Below are positions 23,252 to 28,397 of a stretch of 31,831 nucleotides of DNA, piece by piece. Both the position numbers and the translations under genes were made by a program. The stretch comes from Acidobacteria bacterium UBA7540. GTDB lineage: Bacteria; Acidobacteriota; Terriglobia; UBA7540. Numbering within the stretch: position 1 is the first letter of the stretch; each line of letters starts with the position of its first letter. The stretch lies in the NCBI GenBank assembly GCA_002478145.1, contig DLMI01000203.1, positions 16,898 to 48,728 of the forward strand, written 5' to 3'. Below the pieces are notes generated by a model. The model was not told the DNA's origin and did no database searches. It saw only the letters and a program-made list of their open reading frames with translations.

Positions 23252-23526
23252 TAGAACACCTCAGCACTTGGCAAGCTTTTAGCCATCAGCTATAGCACCG
23301 CAAGAAGGTGACCAATCGCGGAATATGTGTACTTCATTCGTTATGAAGGAGTTATGGGATCTGCCTAAGCAATGGTCACGTGCGGTGTGTCCGATTTTGG
23401 GATTCGACTGTGCCACTTTCGGACAGACACAGAAGCCCTTGTATTAAAGGGCAGCAGGGCGGGGCCGCGCTATGTCATATTCTTCGCAGCACGTGGGTTG
23501 TCCCGCCCGGAAGACGAAATATGCCC
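23252..23526. other. Intergenic space with small inverted repeats
   Basis: A decayed NNNTCAG-like trace (AGCCATCAGCTATAGC) is near 23281-23296. Two inverted repeats were seen: TGTCCGA (23388-23394) with TCGGACA (23419-23425), and GCCCTT (23435-23440) with AAGGGC (23447-23452). No gene with start-site support was found. Confidence 0.4.
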
Positions 23527-23561
23527 TTTACAACATATGGTTTCTGAGGTATAATATGTTG
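23527..23561 (+). promoter_or_regulatory. Promoter with overlapping palindromic operator for the toxin-antitoxin module
   Basis: TTTACA (23527-23532), a 17-nt spacer and TATAAT (23550-23555) form a near-consensus sigma-70 promoter. Perfect 8-bp inverted half-sites, CAACATAT (23531-23538) and ATATGTTG (23554-23561), overlap the -35 and -10 with centres about 23 bp, roughly two helical turns, apart. This is the layout expected for autorepression by a HigA-type antitoxin or its complex. Confidence 0.75.
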
Positions 23562-23624
23562 GTGACTTGAAAAGTCCGGTTTCATGAGGAGTTCGACCCC
23601 GAATTCGACGACCTGCCGGAAGAG

Positions 23625-23918
23625 GTGCAGGACGAACTTCTGGCGCACGCCAAGCTGCTTGAGCAGTTCGGTCCTCAGCTCGGCCGTCCCCGGGTCGATA
23701 CGCTCGACGGCTCGCGGCACGCGAACATGAAGGAGCTGAGGTTTAACGCCGCAGACGGAGTATGGCGCGTCGCTTTTGCTTTCGATCCGCAAAGGCGCGC
23801 GCTGCTTCTGGTTTGCGGCGACAAAGCCGGCGTCAGCGAAAAGCGCTTCTACCGCAAACTGATCCACAAGGCCGACAAGAGATTTGACGACTATCTGGTA
23901 CGAGCCAAAAAGGAATAG
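23625..23918 (+). CDS. HigB/Gp49-like toxin, N-terminus interrupted
   Basis: RelE-superfamily toxin of the phage Gp49/HigB branch, a ribosome-dependent mRNA endonuclease in characterised members. The recognisable protein includes LLEQFGPQLGRPRVDTLDGS, RHANMKELRF, WRVAFAFDPQRRALLLVCGD, and a helical KRFYRKLIHKADKRFDDYL. The family-like reading extends upstream of the GTG at 23625 as K-V-R-F-H-E-E-F-D-P-E-F-D-D-L-P-E-E, but there it runs into an in-frame TGA at 23568-23570. Just before that stop lie ATG (23556), TTG, GTG (23562) and ACT in the same frame. Either the first roughly 20 residues are lost through a nonsense mutation, or translation begins at the internal GTG, or the base is an assembly error. 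The antitoxin starts 2 nt after the stop codon. Confidence 0.75.
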   Translation: MQDELLAHAKLLEQFGPQLGRPRVDTLDGSRHANMKELRFNAADGVWRVAFAFDPQRRALLLVCGDKAGVSEKRFYRKLIHKADKRFDDYLVRAKKE

Positions 23919-23920
23919 TC

Positions 23921-24286
23921 ATGGCTAACACGCTAGACGACAAAATGAAGAAGCTCAGCCCTGCGCGGCGTAAGAAAATCCAGGCGCGCGCCGCTGAACT
24001 CATCGCTGAGGAGATGTCCTTGCGGGATCTGCGCCGGGCGCTCAGACTCACCCAAGACCGCATCGCCGAAACGCTCGGTATCGGTCAGGAGGGCGTTTCA
24101 CGCCTCGAAAAGCGGAGCGACCTGCTCATTTCCACCTTGCGAAGCTATATCGAGGCGATGGGCGGCAGACTGTCCCTCATTGCTGAGTTTCCCGAGAGGC
24201 AGCCCGTGATCCTGTCTGGGCTCGCCAAGATGGACACCGACCCATCACCCGCAGGCCGCGAGGACGCCCCAACAAGCCACGCATAA
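23921..24286 (+). CDS. HigA-type antitoxin, XRE family
   Basis: A 121-residue DNA-binding antitoxin. An N-terminal helical segment (KMKKLSPARRKKIQARAAEL) is followed by an XRE helix-turn-helix at about 36-75: LRDLRRALRLTQDRIAETLG, then IGQEGVSRLEKRSDLLISTL. The region after it (IEAMGGRLSLIAEFPERQPV) is typical of HigA-like antitoxins paired with Gp49-type toxins. AGGA stands about 8 nt before the ATG. It would neutralise the upstream toxin and repress the promoter at 23527-23561. The frame is complete and shows no sign of damage. Confidence 0.92.
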   Translation: MANTLDDKMKKLSPARRKKIQARAAELIAEEMSLRDLRRALRLTQDRIAETLGIGQEGVSRLEKRSDLLISTLRSYIEAMGGRLSLIAEFPERQPVILSGLAKMDTDPSPAGREDAPTSHA

Positions 24287-24295
24287 CCGTTGCGA

Positions 24296-24330
24296 GTCAA
24301 TCGAAAATCGGCAATCAGCAATCGGCAATC
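24296..24330 (+). repeat. NNNAATC heptamer array
   Basis: Five units in register: GTCAATC, GAAAATC, GGCAATC, AGCAATC, GGCAATC. It is followed by AAAAGCTGGTTTTTGCTTGC. The remainder of the space to 24540 holds only a half copy of the CACGGAG repeat (24385-24400) and no convincing gene. Confidence 0.75.
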
Positions 24331-24540
24331 AAAAGCTGGTTTTTGCTTGCGGCGGTGCCGCGCTATGTTCAGGGTCTTCCGGCCACCGAGGACACGGAGG
24401 CGCTAAAGACATGAGGGGAAAACTTGGTGGCGCGCGAAGAAGCTGACTGCTATTGTTGCAGTGGTAGCAGCAGCCTCCCACCAAGATCACGACGAGGGGG
24501 ACGACCCGTGTTCTGTCTCAAGCTCGAAGGCGAGGCTGCC

Positions 24541-25167
24541 CTACTTTATGGCGAGGACCTCCCTGCGTGCGGAGCGAGTGAGGAAAGTCTTGACGTTGCC
24601 ACCAGGAACCAACCGTTCGACCTCGCGATTGGTGAGCGCGGGGTGCGGGAAGGGAGCCTTGCTTTCGACATCGGACCCAAGGACCATGAGGCTGTCGAAC
24701 CACCAGCGCGTGTCCGCTCCGTTGGCCAGATAAGGTTCACGTAGCAGGCAAAACAGTACCCCTCCCGGCCGAATATAGGACCACAACTTCGCCACCAAAC
24801 CGGGAAGCGCATCGCGTGGGAGCAAGTCCAGAAGATGCCAGCAAGCAATCGCGCATAAGGCATCGGGAGGAATGGGAGGAAGGTTTTCGAGGAACTGGTC
24901 GATCAGAAAAACCGTCCCCTTACCACGCCGGCGGATAAATTTGGAGTCGGATTGCCGGGCAAGGGTTACCAGGTCGGTGAAATAGAGTTTTGCGCCACGC
25001 TTCAGGAGGACATCGAGCGTCGCTTGGTACACGGGGCCACAATCAAGAATATAGGGGCGCCGTACGTCGCGTAAGTTCTGCCACAACCATTCGAGTGCAC
25101 GACTGGGTGTTGCTGGGTGAGCTGCCGAGGACTTTTGAGAGTCTTGGTGTGTTCTCGTTTGCAACAT
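24541..25167 (-). CDS. Methyltransferase-like protein, function unknown
   Basis: Resembles a class I SAM-dependent methyltransferase: YILDCGPVYQATLDVLLKRG fits motif I with a modified glycine loop, KLYFTDL ends the next strand, DALCAIACWHLLDLLP fits motif II, and LPGLVAKLWSYIRPGGVLFCLL is the usual motif III with RPGG. The motif I loop is D-C-G-P-V-Y, not D-x-G-x-G-x-G, so SAM binding is uncertain. The ATG at 25167 gives 208 residues; a TTG at 25215 is also in frame. It is the second gene after the bactofilin on the same strand, 120 bp downstream, and is probably co-transcribed with it. The link suggests a role around the cell envelope or cytoskeleton, but that is inference. Confidence 0.7.
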   Translation of the reverse strand: MLQTRTHQDSQKSSAAHPATPSRALEWLWQNLRDVRRPYILDCGPVYQATLDVLLKRGAKLYFTDLVTLARQSDSKFIRRRGKGTVFLIDQFLENLPPIPPDALCAIACWHLLDLLPRDALPGLVAKLWSYIRPGGVLFCLLREPYLANGADTRWWFDSLMVLGSDVESKAPFPHPALTNREVERLVPGGNVKTFLTRSARREVLAIK

Positions 25168-25287
25168 GAGAACCCATGTGCTTTGCAATGCTCCAGGCTC
25201 AGGATGACCCTGCAACGGGGCATGAAATGCGGGGGATAAGCCCTCCCGCTTTCTTCGGACCTTCGCGTTTCACTTGCCCAAATGGAC

Positions 25288-25797
25288 CTAGGCGCTGGTC
25301 TCCAAGGCGCCCTGTGGGGATGTGCTTCGGGAACCCTCCTCAGCCTTCTCACGGAGGATGTCAATGCTCCCCTTGAAGTAAGCGCCCTCCTCGACGGCGA
25401 CAGCGCCTGCCTTGAGGTCGCCAACTACGTGCCCACTGCGGCGAATCTCGACCTTTTCCCGCGCCACAACATTGCCTGAGACGGCACCCAGGATCACCAC
25501 TTGGCGCGCGCGGACTTCTGCCTTGACCTGCCCATCCGCTCCTACCGTCAGGCAATGGTCTTCAAGAGAGATGGTCCCCTCGAATTGCCCTTCGATGAGC
25601 AAATCCTCGTTTGCCGATAACTCGCCTTTCAGCACCACCGTCTGACCGAGAACCGTCTGGTGCTGAGAGGTGGGCGTCGTGCTTGGCACCTTTACAGTCG
25701 TCTCATTCATAGGCGTTTCCATCCTGGGAGGCGGAGGCGGCGCCGCGGGTTCCACATTTAGGGACGCCACCGAGCGAGTTTTCTTCTCCCACCACAT
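25288..25797 (-). CDS. Bactofilin family protein
   Basis: A polymer-forming bacterial cytoskeletal protein with a central right-handed beta-helix. The bactofilin domain begins TVLGQTVVLKGELSANEDLL and continues IEGQFEGTISLEDHCLTVGA, QVKAEVRARQVVILGAVSGN and GHVVGDLKAGAVAVEEGAYF, with the repeating short hydrophobic/glycine turns of the fold. The N-terminal tail is proline-rich (EPAAPPPPPRMETP) and the C-terminal tail polar, as usual. The ATG at 25797 (MWWEKKTRS) has a GGATGG upstream; ATGs at 25815/25812 and a TTG at 25857 are alternatives. Bactofilins organise cell-wall hydrolases or other envelope factors. The methyltransferase-like gene follows on the same strand. Confidence 0.93.
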   Translation of the reverse strand: MWWEKKTRSVASLNVEPAAPPPPPRMETPMNETTVKVPSTTPTSQHQTVLGQTVVLKGELSANEDLLIEGQFEGTISLEDHCLTVGADGQVKAEVRARQVVILGAVSGNVVAREKVEIRRSGHVVGDLKAGAVAVEEGAYFKGSIDILREKAEEGSRSTSPQGALETSA

Positions 25798-25872
25798 TGC
25801 GGATCCATCCATCATCAAGGCGCCCGGGACGGAATACCCGTCTGGCACCTCGGTCAATCCCTGCGGGTTTTT

Positions 25873-25901
25873 ATATTACAATGTGCCGGGCAGAAGAGCA
25901 A
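25873..25901 (-). promoter_or_regulatory. Candidate promoter for the bactofilin operon
   Basis: On the minus strand TTGCTC (complement of 25896-25901), a 17-nt spacer and TAATAT (complement of 25873-25878) form a moderate promoter. Transcription would start near 25866, about 70 nt before the preferred bactofilin ATG. Confidence 0.45.
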
Positions 25902-25968
25902 ATCCAAAAGCAACCCAATCGAAAGCAGCCCCACTCGGAGCGAGGCGTTGGCTAGGGAGCCACGGACA

Positions 25969-27744
25969 TCACCGATTGCCCGCTTGGTAGACCACCCTAC
26001 CTCCCACAATTGTCATTTCCACGCGCGCGTCTTTGATTCTCGCAGGCGGGATTCGGAATAGGTCTTCAGAGAGGACATCCAGATCCGCAAACTTCCCCGG
26101 CCAGATTGTCCCCTTATCCTTCTCTTCAAAGGCCGCGTACGCACAACCCTGGGTGTAGGCGCGCAAGGCTTCCTCAACCGTCAAACGCTGCTCTGGAAAC
26201 CATCCGCCAGGATTCTTGCCGTCGAGTGTAGCGCGCGTCACTGCGGCAGCGATGCCCGAAAGTGGGTCGAGAGGCGCTACAGGCCAGTCCGAACCGAAGG
26301 CCAGCACCGCGCCGGCATCCAGCATCGACCTCCAGGCGTAGCTCGTCCGCGCGCGCTCGTGTCCAATACGCTTTTCGGCCCAGCGCCCGTCATCAATAGC
26401 GTGGTAAGGCTGCATGGAGGCGACGACGCCCAGCTTGCCAAAGCGGGCAAAATCCTCCCGCCGGACGTGTTGCGCGTGTTCGACTCGAAACCGGTGCGCC
26501 GCCGGATGGTCCCCGCCGAGTCTCTCATAGATATTCAATATCGCCGATGTCGCACGGTCTCCAATGGCATGGGTGCAAATTTGAATCCCTGCATTGTCCG
26601 CCTGGCGTGCTAACCCCTCCATCTTCGAGGGAGGAATCATGAGCGGCATAGGTAGACCAACGTTGCCGGGATCGTCATCGTAAGGCTTGAACATCCAGCC
26701 GGTCCGAGAGCCCAGGGAGCCGTCCGCAAAAGCCTTCACGGCTCCGAGCTTCAGGAAATCGCTGCCCATGTCGTGCGAGATTCCGGCCTCCGCCAGCTTC
26801 TCCCATTGGGCAATCGGAGTGATCGCGTAGAGGCGGCAGGTAAGCCAGCCCTCGAGTTCCGCGCGCCGCAGCAATCGGATCTCACCCGTGAAGCTCCCGT
26901 TCCACGAGTCCGTGTCCACGGTAATGTCATGCACTGAAGTCAGACCGACGCGCGCGGCTTCCTTGAGGGCAGTCCGCAAGGCCTCCTCCATCTCACTCTC
27001 GGTGGGGCGTGGAATCACCTTTGCGACCAGATCCTGTGCTCTGTCCTTCAAGATTCCGGTGGGCTCGCCGGACTTGGGATCGCGAACAATCACACCCCCT
27101 GCCGGGTCCCGCGTGTTCTTGGTGACACCCGCGAGCTTCAACGCCAATGAGTTCGCCAGCCCGGCGTGGCCGTCGTAGCGGCTTATGAAGACGGGCGTGT
27201 GCAGGGTAACCGGATCAATCAACCAGCGATCGGGCAGCTTCTCCGAAGGCCATGCCTCCTCATCCCAATTGCCGCCCCGCATCCACCTTCCGGGAGGTAG
27301 AGTGCTCGCCTTATCCGCGATCCGGCGCACGAACACCTCCTCGCTGGGCGCGTCTTTCAAGTCGACCTCCAGAAGCTGAAAACCACCTTGGATGAAATGA
27401 ACATGGCTATCGGCCAAGCCCGGAACCACCAATCGTCCCCTGAGATCGACCACCACCGTGTTCAGGCCCTTGCAGGTGCGGATTTCTTCATCGCTGCCCA
27501 CGGCAAGAATCCGCCCGTTCGCAATAGCGACAGCCTGAACAATTCTCGCTGGAGCAGGAGTTTCACCTCTGGCTGCTACAGGCTCTCCGGTCCAGATCTT
27601 GCCGTGCAGAAGTATCAGATCAGCCCCATGTGGTAACTCGGTCCCTCTTAACTTATCGTCACCCGACTGCGGGTTTCCTGCGTTTGTTGGCATCCCCATC
27701 GAAAACCCCATGACTAAGATGAATGCGCCAAGCGTTCGACTCAT
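25969..27744 (-). CDS. Exported amidohydrolase of the YtcJ-like family
   Basis: A 591-residue metal-dependent amidohydrolase. A signal peptide (MSRTLGAFILVMGFSMGMPT) suggests periplasmic or extracellular action. The N-terminal beta-sandwich (ADLILLHGKIWTG, AVAIANGRILAVGSDEEI) leads to VPGLADSHVHF with the metal pair H114 and H116. Further ligand regions are CTHAIGDRA, FRVEHAQHV and AFGSDWPV, and the C-terminal part KGTIWPGKFADLDVLSEDLF closes the sandwich. The order H-x-H, H, H, D is that of the Amidohydro_3 group, whose substrates are mostly unknown amides or formamides. GGGAGGG stands about 5 nt before the ATG. It is separated from the bactofilin operon by about 110 bp and is probably a separate unit. 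Confidence 0.93.
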   Translation of the reverse strand: MSRTLGAFILVMGFSMGMPTNAGNPQSGDDKLRGTELPHGADLILLHGKIWTGEPVAARGETPAPARIVQAVAIANGRILAVGSDEEIRTCKGLNTVVVDLRGRLVVPGLADSHVHFIQGGFQLLEVDLKDAPSEEVFVRRIADKASTLPPGRWMRGGNWDEEAWPSEKLPDRWLIDPVTLHTPVFISRYDGHAGLANSLALKLAGVTKNTRDPAGGVIVRDPKSGEPTGILKDRAQDLVAKVIPRPTESEMEEALRTALKEAARVGLTSVHDITVDTDSWNGSFTGEIRLLRRAELEGWLTCRLYAITPIAQWEKLAEAGISHDMGSDFLKLGAVKAFADGSLGSRTGWMFKPYDDDPGNVGLPMPLMIPPSKMEGLARQADNAGIQICTHAIGDRATSAILNIYERLGGDHPAAHRFRVEHAQHVRREDFARFGKLGVVASMQPYHAIDDGRWAEKRIGHERARTSYAWRSMLDAGAVLAFGSDWPVAPLDPLSGIAAAVTRATLDGKNPGGWFPEQRLTVEEALRAYTQGCAYAAFEEKDKGTIWPGKFADLDVLSEDLFRIPPARIKDARVEMTIVGGRVVYQAGNR

Positions 27745-28131
27745 TGATCCCTCCCAGCAGGCGATTATTCATATTATGGGCCGCTGGGGCAATCACGAAT
27801 TCGGAAGGCCTCCTCAACGAGCTACCACGAGACCAACGAATCCGTTGGCCCCATAACCCTCTGCCAGGGGATGCACTTCCGAAGTGGCTGATTCCAGGGT
27901 AGTGGGTCAGACTCCTGAATGGGCGTTTGCAGCCAAGTGGATTACTTCCGAGTACGGCCGTCCGCAGCGGACTCATCGGTAAACGCTGAGCGACCACTCG
28001 TTAGTGATGCCAAGACCGATAGGAGTCCGGCCGGTTTTCGAAGTGCAGTCGCATTATTTTCCGGGTAGGGGGTTTATCGGGTACTTCTCCCAGCTTGCTG
28101 CAGAGTTCGGAGAATAAGCCACCTGTCTTGG
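27745..28131. other. Intergenic space without recognisable features
   Basis: About 390 bp between the divergent amidohydrolase and the kinase remnant. I see no gene with start-site support, no heptamer array and no strong hairpin. It presumably holds the amidohydrolase promoter, which I could not pinpoint. Confidence 0.4.
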
Positions 28132-28160
28132 TTGACTTGCCGCGGGTTGGTATCTAGAAT
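28132..28160 (+). promoter_or_regulatory. Strong promoter in front of the kinase remnant
   Basis: TTGACT (28132-28137), a 17-nt spacer and TAGAAT (28155-28160) match the sigma-70 consensus closely. The predicted start near 28167 lies 2 nt before the ATG at 28169, and no Shine-Dalgarno sequence is present, which suggests a leaderless transcript for the original kinase. It probably also transcribes the cyclase-TPR gene. Confidence 0.65.
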
Positions 28161-28168
28161 GCCCCTCT

Positions 28169-28347
28169 ATGGCGGAGCCCCCTTCTCTCATTGGTCAGAC
28201 CATCTCGTACTTCTGCATTCTCGAAAAGCTGGGGGTGGCGGTATGGGTGTGGTCTACAAGGCCGAGGGCACGCGCCTGCAGCGCTCTGTCGCGCTGAGCA
28301 CCTCGGCGGCGATCATTACCGTGAAGATGCGGAAATCTGATACTTGA
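28169..28347 (+). pseudogene. N-terminal remnant of a Ser/Thr protein kinase
   Basis: The ATG at 28169 starts MAEPPSLIGQTISYFCILEK then LG, the usual opening of acidobacterial Pkn2-type kinases. The frame then slips: one G appears to be missing in the G-run near 28232, and the glycine-rich loop continues in the next frame as G-G-M-G-V-V-Y-K-A-E, then GTRLQRSVAL. Similarity ends there, exactly where the catalytic lysine of the VALK motif should follow; the frame reads on as STSAAIITVKMRK and stops at 28347. In the starting frame translation would end at 28297 after 42 residues. No further kinase domain is present. The next gene, 50 bp on, has the type of C-terminal half that normally follows such a kinase domain. 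Confidence 0.75.
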
Positions 28348-28397
28348 CCGGTCCCTTCTTACGTGCATAAAATTGCTTCCGGTTTCGAGAGACTGAA

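Noticed and set aside
23388..23425. NtrC-type TGTCC...GGACA activator site
   Set aside because: The half-sites are too far apart and no -24/-12 promoter was found on either side.
23343..23447. 34-codon open frame starting ATGAAGGAG
   Set aside because: It has no Shine-Dalgarno sequence, no recognisable domain and overlaps inverted repeats.
23568..23570. TGA read as selenocysteine or tryptophan in the toxin frame
   Set aside because: No SECIS-like hairpin directly follows, and TGA is the normal stop of many genes here (hemD, pabB, histidine kinase), so recoding of the whole genome is excluded.
24424..24744. 106-codon plus-strand open frame
   Set aside because: It overlaps the methyltransferase-like gene in antisense and has no start-site support or domain.
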